Assembly: GCF_041320275.1 (NCBI RefSeq)
Contig: NZ_CP162023.1
Coordinates: 186,001-250,000, forward strand
DNA from: Mumia sp. Pv4-285
Lineage (GTDB): Bacteria > Actinomycetota > Actinomycetes > Propionibacteriales > Nocardioidaceae
Direction: 5' to 3'
DNA length: 64,000 nucleotides
The notes under the pieces are model-generated. The model had not been told where the DNA came from. It saw only the letters and a list, made by a program, of their open reading frames with translations, and searched no databases. Positions 25,051-34,279 of the stretch are shown piece after piece (the stretch's first letter is position 1; the number at the start of each line of letters is the position of its first letter). Both the position numbers and the translations under genes were made by a program.

Positions 25051-25675
25051 CCTCGGCCTGCAGCGCCTCGACGATGTCGACGACGCGGCGCTCGCCGCGA
25101 CGACGTCCGATCGCCTCGCGGTCCGCCGGCTGGCGCACGAAATGATCGACCACGGCCACCGCCGTACGTGCATCCACCAGGTCGACCGCCAGCAGCGTCG
25201 TCTCCGCGCCGTCGACCACCGCCCGTACGGCGACCCGCTCGCGCCCGTCGATCTCCTCGAGCGTCACACCGACCACGTCGTCCCACGGGACGGTGACCTC
25301 CACCGTCGGGCGGGTGGCGCGCCGACCGGACGGCAGTACGGACAGTCCATCCGCGCGGAGTCGCAGGATCGCCTGCACCTGTCGCGTCTTCCGGTGGTCG
25401 AGGACGAGCATCGTCACGGCGAGTGCGGTGATGCCGACTCCGCCGCCGAGCGTGATCCACGCCGACCGAGGTCCGTACCGGCCACCCGTCTGCGCGGACG
25501 CGCCGTCGGCGATCAGTGCCGTGCCGGCGGCGACGAGGTACAGCGCGCCGAGCACACCGATGACTCCGGCGATCACGAACAGCCCGACGCGCGGCCCGAT
25601 CGGGCGCGGGGTCGGGGCTTCGACCAGGAGCGACCACTGGCGGTACACCCAGGGGGTACGGCGTCGCTTCGGCAC
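25016..25675 (-). CDS. two-TM membrane protein with PH-like domain (paralogue B)
   Basis: A 219-residue protein of unknown function with two transmembrane segments (about 29-54 and 71-92) and a PH-like beta domain (VTVPWDDVVGVTLEEIDGRE). It closes with VVDHFVRQPADREAIGRRRGER, matching the paralogue at 23231-23851. GTG start. The 3' end overlaps lysE-like by 35 nt. The family probably acts at the membrane. No catalytic residues are evident. Confidence 0.62.
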   Translation of the reverse strand: MPKRRRTPWVYRQWSLLVEAPTPRPIGPRVGLFVIAGVIGVLGALYLVAAGTALIADGASAQTGGRYGPRSAWITLGGGVGITALAVTMLVLDHRKTRQVQAILRLRADGLSVLPSGRRATRPTVEVTVPWDDVVGVTLEEIDGRERVAVRAVVDGAETTLLAVDLVDARTAVAVVDHFVRQPADREAIGRRRGERRVVDIVEALQAEVRPASERPPQA

Positions 25676-25776
25676 CCGGCTCAGTATCCGGGATGCCCGA
25701 CCAGCGATGCTTATCGCGTCGCTTCTGACACCCGTGGCGCATAACGTAGTACAGAAGTGCGGATCAGGAGGCGTTG

Positions 25777-26892
25777 GTGGACGACACGACTCGGGGCTCT
25801 GCGCACCCCGATGCGACTGACGCGGTGGACGCTCCGGCCGACGCGACGCCGGACAGTGCCGTGCCGGCCGACGTCATGCCTGCCGACGCCGCGCCCGAAG
25901 ACAACCCGCTGACCTCGCGCCGGGGCCGTGCCGCGGCGATGGTCGCCTTCGCGGGCGGTTTCGCCCTGTGGATCACGTTCATCGGGCTGCCGACCGACGT
26001 CGTCCAGATCGTCGCCTGGCTCTGGGTGCTCACGATCGCCTGGAACATCGGCGCCGGCTGGCGCTCGCACCTGACGTTCCTCCGTGACTGGTGGGGGCCG
26101 GTCGCGTTCCTGCTCGTCTACCTCTACAGCCGCGGCCTCGCCGACGAGCTGTTCGCGATGCCGGTGCACTTCACCGAGCCGATCCGGTTCGACGAGTGGA
26201 TCGGCGGCGGCACGACCCCGACGCGCCACCTCCAGGAGTGGCTGTGCGACCAGCCGTGCTCCGCGGGCGGGTCGGCGCCGCACTGGTACGACGCGATACT
26301 CACCACCGTCTACTTCACGCACTTCGTCGCCGGGCTCACGATCGCCGTGATCCTCTGGATGGTCAGCCGGCGCGAGTGGGTCATGTGGATGCGCCGCTAC
26401 CTCGCGATCAGCTTCGGTGCGCTGGTGATCTACATCCTCTATCCGATGGCGCCGCCGTGGATGGCCTCGCAGGACGGCTACCTCAACGAGGAGGTCGTAC
26501 GCCTCACCGGGCGCGGGTGGTCCACGTTCGGTCTCGGCGGGTTCCACCTCGCGCTGGCGAACGTCGGGAACCCCGTCGCGGCGATGCCGTCGCTGCACGC
26601 TGGACTCGCGGCGTTGATCGCGTTCTACGGGGTGCAGCGGCTCCGCTCGAGCTGGCGCTGGCTCCTGCTGCTGTATCCGCTGGTCATGTCGTTCGCACTC
26701 GTCTACTACGCCGAGCACTACGTGATCGACATCCTCGCCGGGTTCGCGCTCGCGGGTGCGGTGCTGCTCGGTTGCAACGCGTGGGAGCGATGGCGCGGCC
26801 AGGAGGCTCGCTCCGTACGCCGCCGGCGCCACACGCACACGCCGCACGCATCGCAGCCGCCGGCGCCCACGCAGGAGAAGTCGAGCACCTGA
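25777..26892 (+). CDS. PAP2-superfamily membrane phosphatase / lipid phosphotransferase
   Basis: A 371-residue protein. A disordered, acidic, alanine-rich N terminus (about 45 residues) is followed by at least six transmembrane segments and the PAP2 motifs AMPSLHAG (about 270-277) and YYAEHYVIDILAG (about 310-322). This resembles the Aur1/inositol-phosphoryl-ceramide-synthase-like branch. Family members dephosphorylate or transfer headgroups of lipid phosphates at the membrane. The GTG at 25777 was preferred to the TTG at 25774 because GGAG is then 6 nt away. The C terminus is basic and His/Pro-rich. Confidence 0.83.
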   Translation: MDDTTRGSAHPDATDAVDAPADATPDSAVPADVMPADAAPEDNPLTSRRGRAAAMVAFAGGFALWITFIGLPTDVVQIVAWLWVLTIAWNIGAGWRSHLTFLRDWWGPVAFLLVYLYSRGLADELFAMPVHFTEPIRFDEWIGGGTTPTRHLQEWLCDQPCSAGGSAPHWYDAILTTVYFTHFVAGLTIAVILWMVSRREWVMWMRRYLAISFGALVIYILYPMAPPWMASQDGYLNEEVVRLTGRGWSTFGLGGFHLALANVGNPVAAMPSLHAGLAALIAFYGVQRLRSSWRWLLLLYPLVMSFALVYYAEHYVIDILAGFALAGAVLLGCNAWERWRGQEARSVRRRRHTHTPHASQPPAPTQEKSST

Positions 26893-26901
26893 CTAGTACG
26901 G

Positions 26902-27300
26902 CTAGGGGCGCCGCGCCTCCGCCAGCGCCCGCTCCTCCTCGGGCGTCAGCGTCTGCTCGCTGGCCCACGCCGCGACGCTCTTCGCGTACGTCCGCGTCTC
27001 GTTGCGCCCGTGGATCGACGTCAGCACCACGCCGGAGCCGCCGTCGTCGACCAGCGCGATGCTCCACGACAGCGCGCCACCGGAGTCGCCGAACGCGTCG
27101 TACCGGACCACCGCGAGATTCCGCAGGGCGTGCTGCTGCGCCTGCGCCAACGCGGCGACCTCGCGTCGCAGCGCGGCCGTGTCACGCGGGAGGTAGTCGA
27201 CCGGCCGGTTGCGCGACCGTACGCCCCGCGCCGCCGCGAGGGTGACGCCGAACGCGCCGAGGGCCACCACGAGGGCGACGACCGAGATCACGAGAGTCAC
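26902..27300 (-). CDS. DUF4446-family membrane-anchored protein
   Basis: A 132-residue protein with one N-terminal transmembrane helix (about 3-25), a short coiled region and the DUF4446 core VVRYDAFGDSGGALSWSIALVDDGG, then SIHGRNETRTYAK. Function unknown. In actinobacteria and firmicutes this family is a conserved single-copy membrane protein. It is convergent with the PAP2 gene and divergent from arcA, whose start lies 22 nt away. Confidence 0.85.
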   Translation of the reverse strand: MTLVISVVALVVALGAFGVTLAAARGVRSRNRPVDYLPRDTAALRREVAALAQAQQHALRNLAVVRYDAFGDSGGALSWSIALVDDGGSGVVLTSIHGRNETRTYAKSVAAWASEQTLTPEEERALAEARRP

Positions 27301-27322
27301 GCGGTCAGCCTAGGGTGAAGAG

Positions 27323-28531
27323 ATGGATCACAGCGTCAACCCGCCGGACGTCGCGAGCGAGGTCGGTCGCCTGCGGACGGTCATGCTGCACCGCCCCGGC
27401 CCCGAGCTGAAGCGTCTCACCCCTCGCAACAACGACTCGCTGCTCTTCGACGGGCTGCCGTGGGTGGGGAAGGCGCAGGACGAGCACGACGTGTTCGCGA
27501 ACGCGCTGTCCGACCACGGGGTGGAGGTGCTGTACCTCCGCGACCTGCTCGTCGAGACCCTCGAGCAGCCCGCCGCGCACGCGACCGCGGTCGCCGAGGT
27601 CACCGCCGACCTGCGGCTCGGAGACACCGTCGCCGAGTACCTTATCGGCGCCCTCACCACGTACGAACCCGAGCGCCTCGCCCACATCCTCACGGCCGGG
27701 CTCCGCAACGACGAGCTCGACGGCGTACGCAGCGTGGTGACCGCCCTGCTGCAGCCCGACGACTTCCTCATCGATCCGCTGCCCAACCTGCTCTTCACCC
27801 GCGACTCGTCGGCGTGGCTGCGCAGCGCGGTCGCCCTCACCAGCTTTGCGATGCCGGCCCGTGCGCGGGAGTCGCACCTGACGCAGATCGTCTACGAGCA
27901 CCACCCGCGGTTCGCCCACGTGCCTCGCATCCACGGGCCGCAGCTCGAGCACCTCGAGGGCGGCGACATCCTCGTGCTCGGCGAGGGCGTCATCGCGGTC
28001 GGCGTCGGGGAGCGTACGACTCCGGCCGGGTTCGAGCGTCTCGCTCGGCAGTGCTTCGAGCACGGGCTCGCGTCGACCGTCCTCGCCGTCCCCATCGCCC
28101 AGGACCGCGCCACCATGCACCTCGACACCGTCGTCACGATGGTCGACGTGGACGCGGTCGTCATGTACCCGGCTGTCGCCGACACCCTTCGCGCGTACGC
28201 CGTCACGCCCGGCGGCGACACGGCCCTGCACGTCGACGAACCGATGCCGTTCCTCGAGGCCGCCGCGAAGGCGCTGCAGATCGACCGCATGCGCGTCATC
28301 GACACCGGCCTCGACGCCGTCACCGCCGAGCGCGAGCAGTGGGACGACGGCAACAACACGCTTGCGATCGCGCCGCGCCTCGCCGTCGCGTACGAGCGGA
28401 ACGTCGAGACCAACGCCCGGTTGGAGTCCGCGGGGGTCGAGGTGATCCGGATCCCGGGGTCGGAGCTCGGTACGGGCCGTGGCGGGCCGCGCTGCATGTC
28501 GTGTCCGATCGCGCGAGACGCGGTGAGCTAA
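27323..28531 (+). CDS. arcA: arginine deiminase
   Basis: A 402-residue arginine deiminase of full length, converting arginine to citrulline and ammonia. Family blocks are present: [59 protein letters not shown] and the C-terminal catalytic GGPRCMSCP, with nucleophile C391. GAAGAG precedes the ATG. No arcB, arcC or arcD gene is adjacent, so the full deiminase pathway is not encoded as an operon here. A repeat-rich stretch follows the stop codon. Confidence 0.95.
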   Translation: MDHSVNPPDVASEVGRLRTVMLHRPGPELKRLTPRNNDSLLFDGLPWVGKAQDEHDVFANALSDHGVEVLYLRDLLVETLEQPAAHATAVAEVTADLRLGDTVAEYLIGALTTYEPERLAHILTAGLRNDELDGVRSVVTALLQPDDFLIDPLPNLLFTRDSSAWLRSAVALTSFAMPARARESHLTQIVYEHHPRFAHVPRIHGPQLEHLEGGDILVLGEGVIAVGVGERTTPAGFERLARQCFEHGLASTVLAVPIAQDRATMHLDTVVTMVDVDAVVMYPAVADTLRAYAVTPGGDTALHVDEPMPFLEAAAKALQIDRMRVIDTGLDAVTAEREQWDDGNNTLAIAPRLAVAYERNVETNARLESAGVEVIRIPGSELGTGRGGPRCMSCPIARDAVS

Positions 28532-28532
28532 C

Positions 28533-28714
28533 CGCTGGTCGAGGCCACCCCTCCCGCTGGTCGAGGCCACCCCTCCCGCTGGTCGGGGCCGCACCCTTCC
28601 GCTGGTCGAGGCGCGAAGCGATCGAGACCATGGTCTCGAGACGGGCTCGTTCCTCGCCCTCCTCGACCAGCGAAGTGTGGGCCCGCTGGTCGAGGCGCGA
28701 AGCGATCGAGACCA
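28533..28714. repeat. cluster of dispersed-repeat units downstream of arcA
   Basis: Two full 28-bp units on this strand (28602-28629 and 28686-28713, beginning CTGGTCGAGGCGCGAAGC), plus three half-units of CCGCTGGTCGAGGCCA type at 28533-28580. An inverted half-unit CTCGACCAGC also lies near 28661. A perfect dyad CGAGACCATGGTCTCG sits at the junction 28623-28638. The whole 290-nt gap before the MFS gene is otherwise empty. Confidence 0.75.
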
Positions 28715-28823
28715 ATCACCCGGAGCACAATCGGGGGGTCCGGGAATGAACTCTGACACCCTGTGGTTAGTTGCCATACGGAACTAGGTCGCGCCGCGGC
28801 CTCCACTCGCAAGGGGGCCATCG

Positions 28824-30266
28824 ATGATCTCGTCCGCGCGACGGTCGAACTATCTCGTCACCCTCGCGGTGCTCAGCATCGGTGTGGCGTCGTTCGCGCT
28901 GGTCCAGTCGCTGACGATCCCGGTCCTCCCGCGGATCCAGGACGAGCTCAACACCGACCCGACGACGGTGACGTGGGTCGTGACCGCGTACCTCGTCTCC
29001 GCCTCCATCTTCACCCCCGTCGCCGGCCGCCTCGGTGACGCGATCGGCAAGGAGCGCGTCCTCGTCTTCGCGCTCGCCGCGCTCTCGATCGGCTGTGTCG
29101 TCGCTGCGCTCGCCCCGAGCATCGGCGTGATGATCTTTGCCCGCGTCATCCAGGGCATCGGCGGCGGCGTGATCCCGCTGTCGTTCGGCATCATCCGCGA
29201 CGAGTTCCCCGAGCCGAAGATCGCCGGCGCCATCAGCTTCACCTCGGCTCTCCTCGGCGCGGGCGGCGGACTCGGCACGGTGGTCGCGGGACCGATGGTG
29301 AACACCTTCGGCTACGCCTGGCTCTTCTGGCTGCCGGCGATCGTCACCGGTCTCGCCGCGATCGCCGCCTGGCTGCTCGTGCCCGAGTCACCCGTACGCA
29401 CCCCCGGGCGTATCCCTCTCCTCCCCACCCTGCTGTTCGCCGGATGGCTCACCGCACTGCTCATCGGCATCAGCGAAGGCTCCCGCGCAGGCTGGGGCTC
29501 CGTCCTCGTGGTCGGGCTCGTCGTCGCCGCGGTCGTCCTGTTCGTCGGCTGGGTGATGGTGGAGCAGCACGCCACCGTCCCGTTCATCGACCTGCGGATG
29601 ATGCGCATGCCGGCGGTGTGGACCGCGAACCTCGTGGCATTCCTGGTCGGCGTCGGCATGTATGCGTCTTTCGCGTTCACGCCGCGGCTGTTGCAGACGG
29701 ACGTGGACGTCGCCGGGTACGGCTTCGGAGCCACCGTCACGGAGGCGGGGCTGCTGATGCTCCCGGCGTCGGTGGGCACGTTCATCATGGGACTCGTCTC
29801 GGCGCGTCTCGCGCGCATCCGCGGCCCGAAGCCGGTCGTCGTGATCGGCTGTGTCGTCGCCGCGATCGGCCTGACGTCCACCGGGCTGGTCCACGAGCAG
29901 CCGTGGCAGACGGCTGTCGCGAGCGGCCTGTTCGGGCTCGGGCTCGGCGCGGTGTTCGCGAGCCTCGCAAGCCTTGTCGTCGCAGCGGTCCCGCCGGAGC
30001 AGACCGGCGTCGCGAGCGGCATGAACGCCAACATCCGTACGATCGGCGGCGCCGTCGGCTCGGCAGTGATGGCCACGATCGTCACGGGCCACCTCGGTCG
30101 CGGCGGCGAGCCACGCGAGTCTGCGTACGTCGCCGGGTTCCTCTTCCTCGGTGCGGCGATGCTCGTGGCAGCGCTGGTCGCCCTCCTCATCCCGGGCATG
30201 TCGGGACGCGAGATGGAGGACGCGCTCGAGGTCGAGCCCGAGCCAGAGCACGTCTTGGCGGACTGA
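28824..30266 (+). CDS. MFS transporter, DHA2-type drug exporter
   Basis: A 480-residue protein with about 14 transmembrane helices. Motif A is at the loop between helices 2 and 3 (GRLGDAIGKERVL), and a motif-C-like glycine run is in helix 5 (GAGGGLGTVVAGP). This is the H+-antiport drug-efflux layout. Substrate unknown. AAGGGGG lies 6 nt before the ATG. The C terminus is acidic (EVEPEPEHVL). Convergent with the dioxygenase gene across a long hairpin. Confidence 0.9.
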   Translation: MISSARRSNYLVTLAVLSIGVASFALVQSLTIPVLPRIQDELNTDPTTVTWVVTAYLVSASIFTPVAGRLGDAIGKERVLVFALAALSIGCVVAALAPSIGVMIFARVIQGIGGGVIPLSFGIIRDEFPEPKIAGAISFTSALLGAGGGLGTVVAGPMVNTFGYAWLFWLPAIVTGLAAIAAWLLVPESPVRTPGRIPLLPTLLFAGWLTALLIGISEGSRAGWGSVLVVGLVVAAVVLFVGWVMVEQHATVPFIDLRMMRMPAVWTANLVAFLVGVGMYASFAFTPRLLQTDVDVAGYGFGATVTEAGLLMLPASVGTFIMGLVSARLARIRGPKPVVVIGCVVAAIGLTSTGLVHEQPWQTAVASGLFGLGLGAVFASLASLVVAAVPPEQTGVASGMNANIRTIGGAVGSAVMATIVTGHLGRGGEPRESAYVAGFLFLGAAMLVAALVALLIPGMSGREMEDALEVEPEPEHVLAD

Positions 30267-30286
30267 CCGCGGCCACCCCCTCCGTA

Positions 30287-30360
30287 CCGTCCGCGATTTG
30301 TGCACTTGATCAAGGAGTTGCAGCCCCGATTCCTTGACCAGCTGCACAAATCGCGGACGG
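30287..30360. terminator. long near-perfect hairpin between convergent genes
   Basis: A 74-nt inverted repeat. The outer 18 bp are perfect (CCGTCCGCGATTTGTGCA at 30287-30304 pairs with 30343-30360). About 12 inner pairs with two mismatches and one G-T follow, then a loop of about 14 nt (30317-30330). No U-tract. The position suggests a bidirectional terminator, but the stem is much longer than usual, so a mobile REP/MITE-like element is also possible. Confidence 0.6.
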
Positions 30361-30379
30361 GGCGGACGGGGCGGAAGGG

Positions 30380-31252
30380 TCAGATGTTGGACCCGTCCGG
30401 GGGTGCGTCGGGGGTGGCGGGGTCGCCGGTGGGAGCTCCCGCGCCGGCGTCCGGGCAGTCGAGGTCAAGCGTGTACGCGGTCATCGAGAGCGACCCGTAC
30501 GTGTAGCCGTCGACCAGCACCTCCGCCCCGCGCCCGGTCTCGTCGGCCATGCCCGCGAGGTAGAGCAGCGGCAGGAAGTGGTCGGGCGTCGGCACCGCGT
30601 GGCGGTAGTCGGCGTGCGCGTCCAGCGTCGGGATGTTCGTCGGGTCGTCAGCCATCAGCTGCTTGGCCGACTCGTCGAAGCGGTGCGCCCAGTCGTACCC
30701 CTCGTCCGCGAGCGACCAGTCCATGCCGCCGAGGTTGTGGACGACGTTGCCGCTGCCGAGGACGAGGACGCCGTCGGCCCGCAGCGCGTTGAGCTTCTGG
30801 CCGAGGTCCAGGTGGTAGTCGAGCGGCTTGTCGGCGTTGATGCTGAGCTGCACGACGGGGATGTCGGCGTCGGGGAAGACGTGCGTCAGGACGGACCAGG
30901 TGCCGTGGTCGATGCCCCACGAGTCCTTGTCCTCACCGCACCACGTCGGGTGCACGGCGTCGGAGACCTCCTCGTACAGCTCCGGCATCCCGGGTGCCGG
31001 GTACTCGACGTCGAACAGCTCCCTCGGGAACCCGTAGAAGTCGTGGATCGTCCGCGGGCTGCGCATCGCGGTGACGGCGGTGGCGTTGATGTACCAGTGG
31101 GCCGACACGACGAGGATCGCGCGCGGCCTCGGCAGCGACTCGCCGAGCGTGCGCCACGCCTCGGTGTAGCGGTTGCGCTCGAGGGCGTTCATCGGGTTGC
31201 CGTGACCGATGAACGCGGCGGGCATGAGGGAGGGCGTTGCGGCGTCGGCCAT
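30380..31252 (-). CDS. extradiol ring-cleavage dioxygenase, DODA/YgiD type
   Basis: A 290-residue class III (LigB-like) dioxygenase. FIGHGNPMNAL, SAHWYINATAV, FYGFPRELFDVEYPAPG, WGIDHGTWSVL, LGSGNVVHNLGGM and TPDHFLPLLY follow the 4,5-DOPA-dioxygenase family pattern, including the metal-binding histidines. It would open catechol rings with O2; the natural substrate is unknown. The start was chosen at ATG 31252 because the frame upstream loses family similarity and GGGAGG lies close by. A tail of about 30 Asp/Pro/Gly-rich residues extends past the domain. Confidence 0.87.
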   Translation of the reverse strand: MADAATPSLMPAAFIGHGNPMNALERNRYTEAWRTLGESLPRPRAILVVSAHWYINATAVTAMRSPRTIHDFYGFPRELFDVEYPAPGMPELYEEVSDAVHPTWCGEDKDSWGIDHGTWSVLTHVFPDADIPVVQLSINADKPLDYHLDLGQKLNALRADGVLVLGSGNVVHNLGGMDWSLADEGYDWAHRFDESAKQLMADDPTNIPTLDAHADYRHAVPTPDHFLPLLYLAGMADETGRGAEVLVDGYTYGSLSMTAYTLDLDCPDAGAGAPTGDPATPDAPPDGSNI

Positions 31253-31310
31253 GCCTCCATCCTCCCGTACGGGTCGGAATACCGCGCAGGTAGTTGACGC
31301 TTCACCCATC

Positions 31311-32342
31311 ATGAGCGGTGTGAAGAATGTCGGATTCCTGTCCTTCGGCCACTGGCAGGCCGTCCCCGGTTCCCAGGTCCGTACGGCGCAGGACGCGCTG
31401 CTGCAGAGCATCGAGCTCGCGGTCGAGGTCGAGAGGCTCGGGCTCGACGGCGCGTATGTGCGGGTGCACCACTTCGCGCGCCAGCTCGCGAGCCCGTTCC
31501 CGCTGCTCGCCGCCATCGCCGCTCGCACCTCGCGGATCGAGATCGGCACCGGTGTGATCGACATGCGCTACGAGAACCCGTTCGCGATGGCGGAGCAGGC
31601 GGCCGCCGCGGACCTGATCAGCGCGGGCCGGCTCCAGCTCGGCGTCAGCCGCGGATCACCGGAGAACGCCCAGCGCGGCTACGAGTCGTTCGGGTTCGTC
31701 CCGACGGAGGGCACCACCGACGCCGACATGGCGCGGACCCACAACGAGCTGTTCCTGGCAGCGATCGAGGGCGCCGGCGTGGCGCTGTCTGACCCGAAGA
31801 TGACCGGCCAGCAGGTCCCGCTCGCGATCCAGCCGCAGTCGGACGGCCTGCGCGAGCGCATCTGGTGGGGTTCCGGGACGCGCGCGACCGGCGAGTGGGT
31901 CGCGAAGCAGCAGATGAACCTGATGTCGTCGACGCTGCTCACCGAGGACACCGGCGTCCCGTTCGACCAGCTGCAGGCCGAGCAGATCACGCGCTACCGC
32001 GAGACCTGGGCCGAGCAGGGCTGGGAGCGCGAGCCACGCGTCTCCGTCAGCCGCAGCATCGTCCCGCTCCTCGACGACACCGATCGCGCCTACTTCGGTG
32101 AGCGCTCCGACTCCGACCAGGTGGGCGTCATCGACGGGCTCGTGTCGCGGTTCGGGAAGTCGTACGTCGGTGAGCCGGCCGCGCTCGCCGAGGAGCTCGC
32201 CGCGGACGCCGCCGTACGGGATGCCGACACGTTGCTGATCACGGTGCCGAACATGCTCGGCGTCGCCTACAACGTCGAGCACCTTGCCGCGCTGACCGAG
32301 GAGGTCCTGCCGGCGATCGGGTGGGAGCCGCGTACGGCCTGA
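31311..32342 (+). CDS. luciferase-like (LLM-class) flavin-dependent monooxygenase
   Basis: A 343-residue bacterial-luciferase-like protein. Characteristic blocks: VGFLSFGHW, VERLGLDGAYVRVHHFARQ, PFPLLAAIAARTSRIEIGTGVIDMRYENPFAMAEQAAAADLIS, LQLGVSRGSPE. Family members use FMNH2 or F420 to oxidise small organic molecules; the substrate is unknown. The ATG at 31311 has no ribosome-binding site, so the mRNA may be leaderless. It is divergent from the dioxygenase gene with only about 58 nt between, so shared regulation is plausible. Confidence 0.87.
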   Translation: MSGVKNVGFLSFGHWQAVPGSQVRTAQDALLQSIELAVEVERLGLDGAYVRVHHFARQLASPFPLLAAIAARTSRIEIGTGVIDMRYENPFAMAEQAAAADLISAGRLQLGVSRGSPENAQRGYESFGFVPTEGTTDADMARTHNELFLAAIEGAGVALSDPKMTGQQVPLAIQPQSDGLRERIWWGSGTRATGEWVAKQQMNLMSSTLLTEDTGVPFDQLQAEQITRYRETWAEQGWEREPRVSVSRSIVPLLDDTDRAYFGERSDSDQVGVIDGLVSRFGKSYVGEPAALAEELAADAAVRDADTLLITVPNMLGVAYNVEHLAALTEEVLPAIGWEPRTA

Positions 32343-32377
32343 GCTGCCCTTGAGCGAAGCGTCGCGACCAGCGGACC

Positions 32378-33313
32378 TCACGCGCGGACGCGGTGCTCCT
32401 TGGGACTGATGCCGCGCTCACGCTTGAACGCCGTGCTCAGGGCGAACCCGCTCCCGTAGCCGACCTCGCGCGCCACCGTCTCGAGCGTCGCGTCCGGGTC
32501 GAGCAGGCGGTCGGCGGCGAGCGCGAGCCGCCAGCCGGTCAGGTACGTCATCGGCGGCTCGCCCACCAGCTCCGCGAAGCGCCGCGCGAGCCCGGCGCGC
32601 GAGACGCCCGCGCTCGTCGCGAGGTTCTCGACCGTCCAGGGGCGGGCCGGGTCCTCGTGCAGCATCCGCAGTGCGCTGCCGACGACCGGGTCGCCGTACG
32701 CCCGGTACCACGCGGGTTGCCCCGCGCCCGCGCTCCGCGCGAACCACGCCCGCAGCACCGACACGAGGACCAGGTCGAAGAGCCGGTCGAGCACGGCGTC
32801 CTGTCCCGGCCCGTCCTTGGCGATCTCGTCCGCGAGCAGCGCGACGACCGGGGACTCGAGCTCGTCGGCGTCGAGGCTGAGCATCGTCGGCAGCGCGGCC
32901 AGGAGTCGCCTGCTGACCTCGCCCCGCAGCTGGTAGCAGCCGATCAGCATGACGGTCGACCCGTCGGCGCTGTTGCCCCACGTACGCCGCCCGAGATCCA
33001 TCCGCTCGGAGAGGTCCTCGCCGTCGGGGCTGGTGCACAACAGCCCGGGGTGGAGGACCACCTGCGGCTCGGTGCTCGCACCGTCCGCGAAGGTGAACGG
33101 CTCCGGTCCGCGCAGGATGGCGACGCCGCCCGGACCGAGCGTCACCGACTCGCCCGAGTCCGACGCGAGCCACGCCGACCCCTCCAGCATCGCGACGACA
33201 CCCACCGGCGCGCGGTCCTGCACGCGCACGGCCCACGGCGGTTCCATCTGCACGCGCAGCAGGTAGGCGCCGCGGCCACGAGGACCGTCGAGCAGACGAG
33301 CCAGGGCGTCCAT
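32378..33313 (-). CDS. AraC-family transcriptional regulator with cupin sensor
   Basis: A 311-residue protein. The N-terminal cupin_6-type domain (MDALARLLDGPRGRGAYLL, WAVRVQDRAP) is followed by a C-terminal AraC double HTH (PWTVENLATSAGVSRAGLARRF, TLETVAREVGYGSGFALSTAFKRERGISPKEHR). The start at MDALARLL fits the family N terminus. It is divergent from the NmrA-like and MFS operon, about 80 nt apart, and probably controls it. Confidence 0.88.
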   Translation of the reverse strand: MDALARLLDGPRGRGAYLLRVQMEPPWAVRVQDRAPVGVVAMLEGSAWLASDSGESVTLGPGGVAILRGPEPFTFADGASTEPQVVLHPGLLCTSPDGEDLSERMDLGRRTWGNSADGSTVMLIGCYQLRGEVSRRLLAALPTMLSLDADELESPVVALLADEIAKDGPGQDAVLDRLFDLVLVSVLRAWFARSAGAGQPAWYRAYGDPVVGSALRMLHEDPARPWTVENLATSAGVSRAGLARRFAELVGEPPMTYLTGWRLALAADRLLDPDATLETVAREVGYGSGFALSTAFKRERGISPKEHRVRA

Positions 33314-33394
33314 GGGTCGCATTCTAGACGCTCGCACATGTTTTTGAGCCCTGAAGCCATGGAGCATCCACGCGTGCTGCAGTCGACTGGAGTC

Positions 33395-34279
33395 ATGGAC
33401 ACCACAGCTCACCACCCAGACCTGACCCTCGTCACGTGCGGCACCGGCAAGACCGGTCGCCGCGTCGCCTCCCGACTCACCGCCGCACGGCACGCCGTCC
33501 GTGTCGGCTCACGGTCGGCTCACCCACCGTTCGACTGGTCCGACCGGGCGACGTGGGAACCCGCGCTCGCCGACGTCGACGCGGTCTACCTCGCTTACCT
33601 GCCCGACATCGGCGCTCCGAGCGCGCCCGCCGACATCGGCGCCTTCGCCGACCTCGCGACGTCGATGGGCGTACGCCGAGCGGTCCTGCTGTCCGGTCGC
33701 GGCGAGCAGCAGGCGCAACGCTGCGAGGAGGTCGTACGGAGTCGTCCGTGGGACTGGACGATCGTGCGTTCGGCGGTCTTCAGCCAGGACTTCAGCGAGG
33801 CATTCCTCTACGAACCGGTGCTCAGCGGTGTCGTCGCGTTCCCCGCCGGCCGGGTCGCCGAACCGTTCGTCGATGCCGACGACGTCGCGGACGTGGCGGT
33901 CGCGGCGCTCACCGAGGCGGGGCACGCCGGCCAGACGTACGAGGTCACCGGTCCGCGATCGCTGACGTTCGCGGAGGCCGTAGCCGCGATCGGAGCTGCC
34001 ACCCATCGGTCGCTCCGCTATGTCCCCGTCCCACCCGACGCGTACGCGGCGGCCCTCGTCGAGGAGGCCGGGTTGCCGTCAGAGGAGGCCGGCTTCCTGG
34101 CCGCGCTCTTCACGACCCTCTTCGACGGTCGCAACGCCGCGACGACCGACGGAGTGGAGCGCGCCCTGGGCCGGGCGCCGCGGGACTTCACCGACTACGT
34201 ACGCCGTACGGCGCGCGAGGGCGTGTGGGATGTCGCTGCGCCGGTCGCCCCGCCGATCTCAGAACCGGCGACGCCATGA
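33395..34279 (+). CDS. NmrA/SDR-like NAD(P)-binding protein
   Basis: A 294-residue atypical short-chain dehydrogenase. LTLVTCGTGKTGRRVASRL is the dinucleotide-binding loop, and DVDAVYLAYLPDIG, AVLLSGRGEQ, WTIVRSAVFSQDF and VDADDVADVAVAAL follow the NmrA-like pattern. The active-site Tyr-x3-Lys of classical SDRs is not seen, so it may be a redox sensor or a quinone reductase of the YtfG kind. Its stop overlaps the start of the MFS gene (ATGA). Confidence 0.82.
   Translation: MDTTAHHPDLTLVTCGTGKTGRRVASRLTAARHAVRVGSRSAHPPFDWSDRATWEPALADVDAVYLAYLPDIGAPSAPADIGAFADLATSMGVRRAVLLSGRGEQQAQRCEEVVRSRPWDWTIVRSAVFSQDFSEAFLYEPVLSGVVAFPAGRVAEPFVDADDVADVAVAALTEAGHAGQTYEVTGPRSLTFAEAVAAIGAATHRSLRYVPVPPDAYAAALVEEAGLPSEEAGFLAALFTTLFDGRNAATTDGVERALGRAPRDFTDYVRRTAREGVWDVAAPVAPPISEPATP

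Noticed and set aside
27323-28531. A complete arginine deiminase pathway operon
   Set aside because: Only arcA is present. No ornithine carbamoyltransferase, carbamate kinase or antiporter gene lies nearby; the next gene is a DHA2-type MFS pump.
30380-32342. A biosynthetic cluster built from the dioxygenase and luciferase-like genes
   Set aside because: The two genes are merely divergent neighbours. No core biosynthetic enzyme is present in the region.
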